This document shows, one piece after another, positions 53,978 through 63,651 of a DNA stretch of 64,000 nt (position 1 is the stretch's first letter; each line of letters opens with the position of its first letter). The stretch comes from Anaerolineae bacterium (lineage in GTDB: Bacteria > Chloroflexota > Anaerolineae > Aggregatilineales > Phototrophicaceae), in NCBI GenBank assembly GCA_017303635.1, contig JAFLCG010000004.1:310001-374000 (forward strand), read 5' to 3'. A program made the translations under genes and the position numbers. Below the pieces are notes generated by a model that saw only the letters and a list, made by a program, of their open reading frames with translations, searched no databases and was not told where the DNA came from.

Positions 53978-54180
53978 CAAAAAACGGAACAAAAACGGAA
54001 CATATGTTCCGTTTTTACCCTCAAAACGTGCTACCTTGTTGGTAGTCAATGGCTGGTAACGGATCGCTAACCACACATCTCATAGGACGAATCACGGCCT
54101 ACCAGCCATTGACCTCTAGCCACTACGCAAGGAGGCCCATGTACACGCTCACCACCCTGCACCACCTGCGTGCCCGCCTG
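53978..54180. repeat. 203-bp direct repeat, downstream (intact) copy
   Basis: Partner of 51855-52057, continuous with the complete connector gene. The inverted repeat TCAATGGCTGGT / ACCAGCCATTGA lies at 54046-54057 and 54101-54112. Confidence 0.95.
53991..54016. promoter_or_regulatory. LexA-box-like palindrome (copy 3)
   Basis: Same palindrome as 51868, 123 bp before the connector ATG. It suggests damage-inducible control of the phage-gene cassette, if the host LexA recognises GGAAC-N4-GTTCC. Confidence 0.62.
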
Positions 54181-54933
54181 AACCTGGGCGCGACCGATAC
54201 CGCCGATGATGCCCGACTGCTCAATGCCCTGGAGGCCGCCTCCACCAGCATCGAACGCGCCACCGGGCGGCGCTTCAGCCCGCACCGGCTCACCCGCCTG
54301 CACGACTTCACCAATCCGGTTGAATTGCTGCTGGAGGATGACCTGCTCGACCTGCATAGCATCACCAATGGCGATGGCTCTGCGCTTGACCTGGGGGATG
54401 TCATCCGCCTGCCGGATAGCACCCCGCACAGCGTCCTGCGCCTCACTGGCTCCAGCGCCTTCCTTTATATGCGCTCCCCGCTGGAGGCCATCGCGGTGAC
54501 CGGCATCTGGGGCTGGCATGAACGCTGGTCGACCGCCTGGCGCAGCACCAGCGATAGCGTCCAGGACAATCCGCTGTCTGCCAGTTCCATCACCCTGACG
54601 GTGACAGATGCGGATGGCGCCGATGCCATTGGCGAAGCGCCGCGCTTTCAGGTCGGTCACCTGCTGAAGATCGACGACGAATACCTGCGCGTCATTGCCG
54701 TCAACCCGGCCAGCAATATCTTAACCGTCCTGCGCGGGGTCAATGGCACGGCTGCCGCTGCCCATAACCTGAACGCGCCCATCAGCACCTACCAGCCCTC
54801 CGCCGATGTCGAAGCACTGGCGCTGCGCTGGGCCGCCTGGCTCTACCGGGAGCCGGATACATCCCACCCCGGCGAACCGCTCGACCTGTTGGAGTCGCTG
54901 GACAGCCTCCAGCGCACCCGCGTCCGGGTATAG
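54139..54933 (+). CDS. Phage head-tail connector-like protein
   Basis: 264 aa from the ATG at 54139 with AAGGAGG just upstream; the longer frame is the non-coding leader. The N-terminus (LHHLRARLNLGATDTADDARLL, then ASTSIERATGRRFSP) is the pattern of gp6/HK97-type connectors. The middle holds a beta-rich insertion (GHLLKIDDEYLRVIAV, LTVLRGVNGTAAAAHN) common in tail-associated adaptors. First gene of the cassette. Confidence 0.8.
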   Translation: MYTLTTLHHLRARLNLGATDTADDARLLNALEAASTSIERATGRRFSPHRLTRLHDFTNPVELLLEDDLLDLHSITNGDGSALDLGDVIRLPDSTPHSVLRLTGSSAFLYMRSPLEAIAVTGIWGWHERWSTAWRSTSDSVQDNPLSASSITLTVTDADGADAIGEAPRFQVGHLLKIDDEYLRVIAVNPASNILTVLRGVNGTAAAAHNLNAPISTYQPSADVEALALRWAAWLYREPDTSHPGEPLDLLESLDSLQRTRVRV

Positions 54934-55079
54934 ACGAGGAGTGATTAGTGATAAGTGATTGGTGAAGATTTCGAGTTGCCGGTCTGCCTACCAGCCATCA
55001 ACACGCTCTATGTCTTCACTTCTTCACTCTGCACTTTGCACTCTGCACTCTGCCCTGACCACTCTCCGAAGGAGTTTCC
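54934..55079. repeat. Heptamer arrays in connector downstream spacer
   Basis: AGTGATT, AGTGATA, AGTGATT, GGTGAAG (54940-54967) and TTCACTC, TGCACTT, TGCACTC, TGCACTC, TGCCCTG (55023-55057). The two arrays are roughly inverse to one another. Confidence 0.85.
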
Positions 55080-55532
55080 ATGACCCTTGCCGCTGCCCTG
55101 ACCCAACTCGCCGCGCTCACCGTGCCGGGGATCAACCACAACCTCGCCATCGACGCCGTACCGGAGCAAATCGCCCGCACCAGTTTGCCGATCTTGCTGG
55201 TGCTGCCGGATGGCCTGCCACAAGCGAAGCCGTCCGCGCCGGGTGAAGGTTTCACCGCGGTAGCCTTCAGCCAGGGTGCCCGCACCGTCAGCCTGTCGGT
55301 GACTCACCTGCTGCTGACCGCGCCTGTCCCTAGCGGACGTGGGGCGGCCAGCCACCTGCCCGATCTGGTCGCCTGGATTGATGCTTATCTGAGTGCGCTG
55401 GCAGCCGATGTCACCCTGGGCGATTCGCTGCTCGAACCCGCCCGGGTGCGAGTCCAGCCCGGTCGCTTTGACTACGGCGGTGTCAGCTATCACGGCTGTG
55501 CCTTCCAGCATGAATGGCTCATCGCGGTGTAG
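55080..55532 (+). CDS. Probable phage neck/tail-completion protein
   Basis: 150 aa, start after GAAGGAG. Size, position after the connector and alpha/beta make-up suggest a tail terminator or neck protein, but there is no diagnostic motif. No signal peptide or membrane segment. Function inferred from position. Confidence 0.6.
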   Translation: MTLAAALTQLAALTVPGINHNLAIDAVPEQIARTSLPILLVLPDGLPQAKPSAPGEGFTAVAFSQGARTVSLSVTHLLLTAPVPSGRGAASHLPDLVAWIDAYLSALAADVTLGDSLLEPARVRVQPGRFDYGGVSYHGCAFQHEWLIAV

Positions 55533-55537
55533 CAGAC

Positions 55538-55644
55538 AGTACAAAGTACAAAGTGAACAGTACAGCGTGAAGCGCCGGAACCGTTACCAACAACCCACAT
55601 CGCTCACTCCTCTGCACTCGTTCACTTCTTCACTCATTCACTAA
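55538..55644. repeat. Heptamer arrays
   Basis: AGTACAA, AGTACAA, AGTGAAC, AGTACAG, CGTGAAG (55538-55572), then a CTCACT/TTCACT-type array of opposite sense (about 55603-55644) before the next AAGGAG site. Confidence 0.82.
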
Positions 55645-55665
55645 TCATCCTCCGAAGGAGTTCTC

Positions 55666-57180
55666 ATGTCCGCCACCTACACGGTTGTCGTCGGCGACAA
55701 TGACGACAACAACAACATCAGCGCCGAAGTCCTGCGCTTGCACTGGCGCCTGGGGATGGAGCGTCCTTATGACTCCAGCGCCGCGCCCATCCAGGCCGAG
55801 ATTAAGGTGCAGAATCCGGGTCGTGGCTTCTCTCCGGAAGTCAGCAACCGTTCCCTGACTCCCGGCACGCCCGTCCGCATCCAATCGACCCACGCCGGGG
55901 TCACACGCACCCATTTCACCGGGCGCATCCGGTCGGTCGAACCCTCCGCCGGGGATCACGGCGGGAAAGAAGCCATCATCCACGCCAATGGACCGGAATG
56001 GGAACTGATGCAGTCTACCGCCAGTCTGCCGCCGCAGATCAACCGCCGCGCCGACCAGATCAGCAGTGACCTGATCGACTTGGCACCCTTGCGCCAGCCA
56101 GATCTGACCGGGCGCTGGTTGCTCGATCAACCCATACAGGCCGAGTTAGGGCTAAATACCCGCATGGCTGACACCTATCCGCGCCTGCTGGAGACCGGGG
56201 TATCCACCTTCGTCCTCTGCGCCGACACCTGGACGGAAACCACCAGCACCTGGGAGGCGCTAGGCGAGATTGCCGCAGCGGAACGGGGTCGCCTGTTCAT
56301 CAACCGTGCCGGGCAGATCGTAATGCTCAACCGCCATCACACCCTGCTTGACCTGACGCCGGTCGCCAGCTTCACCGATGACATGGACGAGCTGGACTAC
56401 CGTTACGGGGCTGATCACACCAACCGCGTGGCGGTGAACACGATCCCGCGCACAGCTGGCCCGGCCAACTCGATCCTCTGGACTCTGGCTGAATCCCAGC
56501 GCTTGCCCGGTGCCGGTCGCCCGCTGGTGCTGATCGCACGCTTCAGGGACTCCGCCGAACGTCCGACAGGTGCCGCTTCGGTCACGCCGCCCGTCTCCGG
56601 TCTGGATTGGCAGGCCAATACCCGCACCGATGGCACCGGCCAGGATCGCACCAGCAGCGTCTTTCTGAAAGTCACCGCCGCCGCCGCCGCCGCCGCAACA
56701 CTGGAGTTCAGCACACAGTCGTCGGAAACACTCTATATCCTGGCCGGGGCGCGGCTGCGCGGGACGCCCATCCTGCAGGGGGATCCAGTCACGGTCGAAG
56801 CGGTCGATTTTGCGCGCCAGAATCGCTATGGGGCAGCGTCCACCACCTTCGACCTACCCACCCTGACCGCAGAATTCGCGGCCGATCTCGCCCGCTTTGA
56901 ACTGGCCCGGCGTGCCCAACCGCGTGGCAAAGTCGAGTGGCTGACTCTGCGCGGCAGATCGCATCTGCCCGACCTGTTGGCCCATACCCTCTTTGACCGC
57001 ATCACGCTCACCGAGGCGCAAACCGGCCACACGGCGGATTACTTCATCATCGCGGAGGAACACACCATCGAGCGTGGCGGTCTGCGCCACCAGGCCCGCT
57101 GGCTGCTCGAACCCGTTGACGTGGCTTTCTGGCGCGTCGCCTCCAGCACGCTCGATCAAACCTGCGTGCTGGCCTATTGA
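55666..57180 (+). CDS. Probable phage tail hub / distal tail protein
   Basis: 504 aa, AAGGAG upstream. Begins with a beta-rich domain (TGRIRSVEPSAGDHGGKEAIIH) as in tail-hub (gpD/gp27-like) proteins. A middle region with WEALGEIAAAERGRLFINRAGQI follows, typical of hub proteins that carry a small embedded domain. An Ala run (near 340) and C-terminal TADYFIIAEEHTIERGG also fit. No peptidase motif seen. Largest protein of the cassette. Confidence 0.72.
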   Translation: MSATYTVVVGDNDDNNNISAEVLRLHWRLGMERPYDSSAAPIQAEIKVQNPGRGFSPEVSNRSLTPGTPVRIQSTHAGVTRTHFTGRIRSVEPSAGDHGGKEAIIHANGPEWELMQSTASLPPQINRRADQISSDLIDLAPLRQPDLTGRWLLDQPIQAELGLNTRMADTYPRLLETGVSTFVLCADTWTETTSTWEALGEIAAAERGRLFINRAGQIVMLNRHHTLLDLTPVASFTDDMDELDYRYGADHTNRVAVNTIPRTAGPANSILWTLAESQRLPGAGRPLVLIARFRDSAERPTGAASVTPPVSGLDWQANTRTDGTGQDRTSSVFLKVTAAAAAAATLEFSTQSSETLYILAGARLRGTPILQGDPVTVEAVDFARQNRYGAASTTFDLPTLTAEFAADLARFELARRAQPRGKVEWLTLRGRSHLPDLLAHTLFDRITLTEAQTGHTADYFIIAEEHTIERGGLRHQARWLLEPVDVAFWRVASSTLDQTCVLAY

Positions 57181-57185
57181 GACTT

Positions 57186-57269
57186 TCAGCGGTCAGCCAT
57201 CAGCCATCAGCTATCGACTATCGACCTTTCTTCACTGTGAACTGTGAACTGTCCACTGTGAACTATCTT
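57186..57269. repeat. Two heptamer arrays
   Basis: TCAGCGG, TCAGCCA, TCAGCCA, TCAGCTA, TCGACTA, TCGACCT (57186-57227) and CTGTGAA, CTGTGAA, CTGTCCA, CTGTGAA, CTATCTT (57235-57269). The first matches the arrays of the ribosomal operon. Confidence 0.88.
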
Positions 57270-57280
57270 CAGGAGAAACC

Positions 57281-57793
57281 ATGCCCCCCATTTGGACGAC
57301 TCCCCGCACCTGGGCAACCGGGGAACTGGTCACCGCCGCCCAACTCAACCAGCACCTGCGCGATAACCTCGACTGGCTTAAGTCGCCAGCCTGGACGCAG
57401 CACATCGGGACCGGCAGCGGCAACTATGCCCTCGCCCCGGTCGTGAACACCTGGACTCTGCTCCACACAGACTTTGACCGCAGCCTGACCACGCTCGGCG
57501 GGCGGATGCTCATCCATGCCGCCCTGATGGTCAACACCACGGCCACCGGCACCAGCGCCTTCAGCCTGGAGATCGACGGCGTGTTGCAAAGCAACACCGA
57601 TGGCCTCGCCGCCATCTTTGGTGCGGGCAATGCCTATCTCAGCTTCGTCTATCCCGTCGTCCTCAGCGCCGGGCCGCATACCATCCGACTGATGGCTCGA
57701 CTCACCACCAGCGGCACCGTCACCGTCTACAACCACCCGTCATCCAGCGGTCAGCGCCTGACCCCCTTGTTCTGGATTGGAGAGATCGCCTGA
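57281..57793 (+). CDS. Probable phage tail-fibre/structural protein
   Basis: 170 aa, AGGAGA before the ATG. Opens with PRTWATGELVTAAQLNQHLR and DNLDWLK, a pattern common at the start of tail-fibre and appendage proteins of siphophages. The rest is beta-rich. Overlaps the next gene by one base. Confidence 0.72.
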   Translation: MPPIWTTPRTWATGELVTAAQLNQHLRDNLDWLKSPAWTQHIGTGSGNYALAPVVNTWTLLHTDFDRSLTTLGGRMLIHAALMVNTTATGTSAFSLEIDGVLQSNTDGLAAIFGAGNAYLSFVYPVVLSAGPHTIRLMARLTTSGTVTVYNHPSSSGQRLTPLFWIGEIA

Positions 57794-58164
57794 TGTCCAT
57801 CGAACTCAGCCTCAAACGCGAAGCCGTCAATCTCGAGGCGCTGCAGGAAGAACTCAGCGCCATCGCCGGGCAGATCGTCCCGGTACGTTATGCCGCCGGG
57901 GAGGTCAGCATCAGCCTGCCGGATACCCTGCGCGAGAACCAGGTCAACCAGGCACGCCGGGCGATCCTCCAGCACGATCCGGACCAGCTCACGGCCCGCC
58001 AGCAGGCCGCCCTCGACCGCCAACTCCAGCGTGAGCAGGCCCGCCGCGACTTGAAAGGGGTAGAGCTGGATCTGAAAGCCTTTGAGGAGAAGGATGAAGC
58101 CCTGCGCCTGCTCGCCCGCAAGATCGCCTGGCTGGAACGCGAACTCGCCCTGCTGACTGAGTAG
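57793..58164 (+). CDS. Coiled-coil protein of phage cassette
   Basis: 123 aa. ATG overlaps the preceding TGA. A short N-terminal beta part (QIVPVRYAAGEVSISLPD) and a long charged helix (about 70-120, REQARRDLKGVELDLKAFEE). No family recognised; may be a chaperone or tail accessory factor. Confidence 0.65.
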   Translation: MSIELSLKREAVNLEALQEELSAIAGQIVPVRYAAGEVSISLPDTLRENQVNQARRAILQHDPDQLTARQQAALDRQLQREQARRDLKGVELDLKAFEEKDEALRLLARKIAWLERELALLTE

Positions 58165-58281
58165 GGACGAGGCGTGCCTCGTCCGCCTACCTTCCAACTC
58201 GGCCCTGTTGACCGACTAACCATCAGCCCATCTGCACTTCTTCACTCTGTACTTTGCACTCAGCACTTGAAAGGACTCCCC
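58165..58281. repeat. Hairpin element and heptamer array
   Basis: GGACGAGGC-GT-GCCTCGTCC (58165-58184), preceded by GTA, then TCTGCAC, TCTTCAC, TCTGTAC, TTTGCAC, TCAGCAC heptamers (58231-58266). Confidence 0.8.
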
Positions 58282-58626
58282 ATGCCCCCCACACCCACCC
58301 GCCGCCCGATAATCGACCCGATCCTGCTGGCGCTCAAATCCCGCCGTGTCGTCGTCGCCCTCTGTACCCTCCTCATCGGCCTGCTCACACTGGCAGTACC
58401 GAATCTCCAACCTATCCGGGGTGAACTGCTCACGCTGCTCATCACGCTGGCGCTGGCCGTCATCGCCGGATACTCGGTCGAAGATGCTGCCCGCCTCGCC
58501 CGCGACCGCAGCACCATCGCGCCGGATGCCGCTGACCTGCGCGAGCTGCTCCGCGAAGTCCTCAGCGAACTCCTGACCGAAGCGGCTCGCCCGGACTCGC
58601 TGCCAGAACAGTCGCGCAACCCCTAA
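58282..58626 (+). CDS. Small membrane protein, holin-like position
   Basis: 114 aa from the ATG at 58282 with AAAGGA upstream. Two hydrophobic segments (VVVALCTLLIGLLTLAVP and LLTLLITLALAVIAGYS) and a charged C-terminal helix (LRELLREVLSELLTEA). Size and location at the end of the cassette suggest a holin, but no lysin gene is present. Confidence 0.6.
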   Translation: MPPTPTRRPIIDPILLALKSRRVVVALCTLLIGLLTLAVPNLQPIRGELLTLLITLALAVIAGYSVEDAARLARDRSTIAPDAADLRELLREVLSELLTEAARPDSLPEQSRNP

Positions 58627-58837
58627 CCGCTATCGCAGCCACCGTAGGGGCGCCCCGTTGGGCGTCCCCGGTGCCTGTCCAAAATGTCCAAAGTGTCAAA
58701 TCTGTCCAGATAGCGAATAGAGGGCCATTCCGACGACCACAAATTCCCCAAACCTCTCTGCGCGGGCACTCAGTTTGCAGGTAAAATGAAAGGGAACATC
58801 AGTCGAATTGGCGCTGCCCCCAAGGAGAAACCCACCC
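58627..58837. repeat. manA upstream region with hairpin and 9-bp tandem repeats
   Basis: GTAGGGGCGCCC...GGGCGTCCCC hairpin (58644-58669) and four tandem 9-mers TGTCCAAAA, TGTCCAAAG, TGTCAAATC, TGTCCAGAT (58676-58711). The manA promoter should follow; no clear boxes. Confidence 0.7.
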
Positions 58838-59803
58838 ATGACTTCCCTCTACCCACTCAAGATTCAGCCCGCGCTGCATGTCAAAGTCTGGGGTGGTCGC
58901 AAGCTGGAAACCCTCTATCATCGCGCCCTCCCCACCGCCGAACCCTATGGCGAATCCTGGGAACTGCACGATACCGCCACTGTCGCCAATGGACCGCTGG
59001 CCGGTCAGACCGTCGGCGCACTGCTCAAGGACTACGGTCACGCGCTGGTCGGCCCGGCCAATGATCCCGCCGTCGGCTTCCCGCTGCTGGCGAAGATCCT
59101 CACCGCCGAAGATTGGCTCTCGGTGCAGGTGCACCCGAATGATGAACAGGCGGTCGAACTGGAAGGGGAGCCGCGTGGCAAAACCGAAGCCTGGTACGTC
59201 TTGAATGCAGCCCCCGGCGCGACGCTGGTCAAAGCCGTCAAACCCGGCACCACCCGCGAGGCCATGGCGGAGGCGATCCGCACCAACACGCTCGAGCCCC
59301 TGCTGGTCTATGCTGAAGTCCAGCCGGGTGATGTGCTCTATGTGACGGCGGGCACCATCCACGCGCTGGGGCCGGGCCTCGTCATCTATGAGATCCAGCA
59401 GTCCTCGGATACCACCTATCGGCTCTATGACTGGGGCCGGATGGATTTAAACGGTCAGCCGCGCGCCCTGCATATCGAAAAAGGGGTGCTGGTTTCCACG
59501 GTCGATTCTGTCCCGGAGATCAAGCAAACCGGGTCGAACACGCTGCCCGTCGTTGATGTGGCGCAGGGGCCATACTTCACCACCGTCCTGCATCAGCTCA
59601 ACCCGCGCAACGGCCCGCGCATCACGCTCGATACGCACGGCACCCACTTCCACATCCTGACGTGTATCGAAGGCAGTGTAACGGTCAGCGCCGGGGACGT
59701 CCATTTTGAATTGGCCCAGGCCGAAACGGGGCTGATTCCCGCCAGTGTCGGCGCTTATACCCTCAGCGGCAGCGCCCGTGTCCTGCGCTCGTGGCAGGGG
59801 TAG
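58838..59803 (+). CDS. manA: Class I mannose-6-phosphate isomerase
   Basis: 321 aa from the ATG at 58838 (AAGGAG 11 nt upstream; the TTG at 58808 lies before it). Zn ligands are visible in VQVHPNDEQA (Gln, His), KTEAWYVL (Glu) and GTIHALGPG (His). Short class I type without the long insertion of the E. coli enzyme. Interconverts mannose-6-P and fructose-6-P for surface-glycan precursors. Stand-alone gene. Confidence 0.93.
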   Translation: MTSLYPLKIQPALHVKVWGGRKLETLYHRALPTAEPYGESWELHDTATVANGPLAGQTVGALLKDYGHALVGPANDPAVGFPLLAKILTAEDWLSVQVHPNDEQAVELEGEPRGKTEAWYVLNAAPGATLVKAVKPGTTREAMAEAIRTNTLEPLLVYAEVQPGDVLYVTAGTIHALGPGLVIYEIQQSSDTTYRLYDWGRMDLNGQPRALHIEKGVLVSTVDSVPEIKQTGSNTLPVVDVAQGPYFTTVLHQLNPRNGPRITLDTHGTHFHILTCIEGSVTVSAGDVHFELAQAETGLIPASVGAYTLSGSARVLRSWQG

Positions 59804-59852
59804 CTCAACCTTGACTTTCACGCTTGCCGAGCATTACAATGCGCCCCATTGA

Positions 59853-61639
<1,787 letters not shown>

Positions 61640-61656
61640 GTGATTTACTCGATCTG

Positions 61657-61980
61657 CTATTCATCTACGGGTTTCAGATCATCCAGCGTGACCTTGTGTC
61701 CACGATCCATCAGGTACTTCATCGCAGTGGCTTTCCGCAGCGTGAGCTTGTTACCCTCTTCGCTGTACGCGGTGAGGTCAGCGTATTCCTCATCGGTGAT
61801 AGTGCCGAAATTGTTCTTGGTCATCAGCACGGACATCCGCACCTGAATGTCTGCAGGCATCTGTTCGCGGGCAACCGCCCACAGCGCATCATCCGAGAGA
61901 TTTACCATCGCATCCAATGCAGCAAGTTCTTTGGCTGGGATTTCCGAGTCGGGTTGATCGTGAGTTATGGGCCACCTCAT
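61657..61980 (-). CDS. Conserved small hypothetical protein
   Basis: 107 aa from the ATG at 61980. Pattern LSDDALWAVAREQMPADIQV, then LTLRKATAMKYLMDRGHKV, resembles a small helical family found beside mobile genes and nucleases. No ribosome site; may be leaderless. 17 bp upstream of the recombinase and cotranscribed with it. A recombination directionality factor or antitoxin-like role is possible but unproven. Confidence 0.65.
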   Translation of the reverse strand: MRWPITHDQPDSEIPAKELAALDAMVNLSDDALWAVAREQMPADIQVRMSVLMTKNNFGTITDEEYADLTAYSEEGNKLTLRKATAMKYLMDRGHKVTLDDLKPVDE

Positions 61981-62097
61981 ACGAACATTTAATCTAATAT
62001 ACAACAATTTAGTAGACGCGAGGAGCCGGATTTCGTGTACAATCAGAGCAAGAAGTCTTGTATAAGCATTGCGATACTGACAGGAAGATTTTGATTA
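61981..62097. promoter_or_regulatory. Divergent promoter region of integrative element
   Basis: 117 bp, AT-rich, between divergent genes. A TACAAT at 62038-62043 and a TATAAG further on are possible -10 boxes for the plus-strand gene, which has AGGAAG 10 nt before its ATG. Confidence 0.45.
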
Positions 62098-62751
62098 ATG
62101 GCTGATCCTCATCAGGTTAAAGACAAATATATTAATCATCTTCAAAAACTTGTAGCATACTGGGAAAACCTTGGTAAGACTGATCCCGTTGAAAACAAAA
62201 AATACTATGAATTATATGAACGATCCAAAACAGTTCTAAACCAGATATGTTCTGATGCTCAAGATTTTGTCAAAACAGTAGGATCTCCTTCACAAGAAAA
62301 TATGGCCCGCATAATTGGGAAACTGCGGGCCACACAACTTGATCTGAGCAATGGTTTTCTATACCTTGAGCACAAAATTCAGGATAAGATGGCTATTGAT
62401 TTGATGCAGCAAGCTGAAGAACTGCTCATCGAAGGTAAACCAGGTCACTTTGAACATATTCCTGCAGCGGTATTGGCAGGTGCAGTACTGGAACATTTTC
62501 TGAGGACACTTTGTAGTCGTCAATCTCCCCCGATTTCATTAAATTTGGATAATGGCAATCTCAAAACACTTGCCACGCTTGTGAATGATCTTGAAAATAT
62601 TGGGCTATATAATGCCGTTGAAAAAAAACAACTTAAAGTATGGGTCGAAATCCGCAATGCCGCTGCACATGGGCAATTCGATCAGTTTACCCATGAGCAG
62701 GTTGTAAAGATGATCGAGGGTATCAAGAGCTTTATTGAAGATCACAAGTGA
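62098..62751 (+). CDS. HEPN/DUF4145-like protein
   Basis: 217 aa, AT-rich unlike the flanking genes. N-terminal helical region, then a C-terminal domain ending VWVEIRNAAAHGQFDQF. RNAAAH is the R-x4-H signature of HEPN RNases, preceded by an AAVLAGAVLEHFLRTLC helix as in DUF4145 proteins. Location in an integrative element beside a regulator suggests a defence or toxin role, but no partner nucleotidyltransferase is adjacent. Confidence 0.7.
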   Translation: MADPHQVKDKYINHLQKLVAYWENLGKTDPVENKKYYELYERSKTVLNQICSDAQDFVKTVGSPSQENMARIIGKLRATQLDLSNGFLYLEHKIQDKMAIDLMQQAEELLIEGKPGHFEHIPAAVLAGAVLEHFLRTLCSRQSPPISLNLDNGNLKTLATLVNDLENIGLYNAVEKKQLKVWVEIRNAAAHGQFDQFTHEQVVKMIEGIKSFIEDHK

Positions 62752-62794
62752 TTGTCATTACCCCAGGTCATCATCACCCTTCATGTAGGTACGA

Positions 62795-63436
62795 TTAATC
62801 CCGCCATTCCGGGTCAACCATCGTTGGGTCATACTCCAGCGACAGTTTATGTTCGATGAGTGCCTTGACGCGCTGCTGCACTGCTGGAGGTAAATCCTTC
62901 CACCTGTAACCATGAACTGTTACGTCCGGTTCGATACGTTTCGCCTCCCCTGGTGCCTCCATTTGGTAGTGGGCAATGAGTTGATTTGCGATCAAACGCA
63001 CCAACTTAGGAAAGTTGAGGTCAAAGCCTGCCAACGGATTTGATGGCATCTCACGCATTGCATGGATCGCCTCTTTGCGCGTGTAACTATCAGTCATGGC
63101 TTCAAGCACACCCAACACAGCATCCTGTTTTTCAGGGGGGAGTTCGTCAAAGACATCAGCGAGGTAGTCAGCTCTTACAGAGTTTGCATTTGCCTGGGGA
63201 GGAATATAGCCAGCCAGACGAAATAACATTATGGCATCTACATCAAGTGCGTCAGCAACGCGCCGCAATGTGCGCGGATCGGGATCTTTCGCCTGTGGAT
63301 CAATTCCGTGCTTAAGTAGATTGCGTATCACGGACTCAGATACCCCTGCAACAGCAGCTAATGTGCTGTTGTTGTGATTATGTTTTTCCATCAGATCGGC
63401 AAGAAATCTGCCGAGTGTATTTGCCGAGGAATTCAT
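62795..63436 (-). CDS. XRE-family transcriptional regulator
   Basis: 213 aa. N-terminal helix-turn-helix (about residues 18-60: NNSTLAAVAGVSESVIRNLL, then PRTLRRVADALDVDAIML). The C-terminal part is helical and possibly a dimer or sensor domain; it is not a LexA-type peptidase as no Ser/Lys dyad is clear. Probably represses the divergent promoter pair at 63477-63538 and the element's own genes. Confidence 0.85.
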   Translation of the reverse strand: MNSSANTLGRFLADLMEKHNHNNSTLAAVAGVSESVIRNLLKHGIDPQAKDPDPRTLRRVADALDVDAIMLFRLAGYIPPQANANSVRADYLADVFDELPPEKQDAVLGVLEAMTDSYTRKEAIHAMREMPSNPLAGFDLNFPKLVRLIANQLIAHYQMEAPGEAKRIEPDVTVHGYRWKDLPPAVQQRVKALIEHKLSLEYDPTMVDPEWRD

Positions 63437-63476
63437 GCGCTGTGAGCATCCTGATGTGAGCTTGAGCTACTTTTCT

Positions 63477-63538
63477 CGCATTATACATCTTTGCTGCCAG
63501 CCCTATTGACAGCATAGAAAATAACAATGTATAATGCG
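63477..63538. promoter_or_regulatory. Divergent promoters with inverted operator repeats
   Basis: Plus strand: TTGACA (63506-63511), 18 bp, TATAAT (63530-63535), both consensus. Minus strand: TATAAT (63485-63480). Each -10 lies inside one arm of a 12-bp inverted repeat, CGCATTATACAT (63477-63488) and ATGTATAATGCG (63527-63538). Phage-switch-like layout. Confidence 0.82.
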
Positions 63539-63651
63539 TCAGATAACGTGTATCGTTTTTTGGAGCGATTTGTAGAGGCTGCATTTGCCTCTATTATTTT
63601 GCATCAAATTCGCTCTGAAAAACGAATTCAGTGAAATTAAGCGAGTTCAAC

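Noticed and set aside
54940..58266. Heptamer arrays considered as CRISPR
   Set aside because: Units are 7 bp, contiguous and degenerate, with no spacers; no cas genes nearby.
54139..58626. Complete prophage
   Set aside because: No terminase, portal, capsid, protease, integrase or lysin could be identified in or around the cassette.
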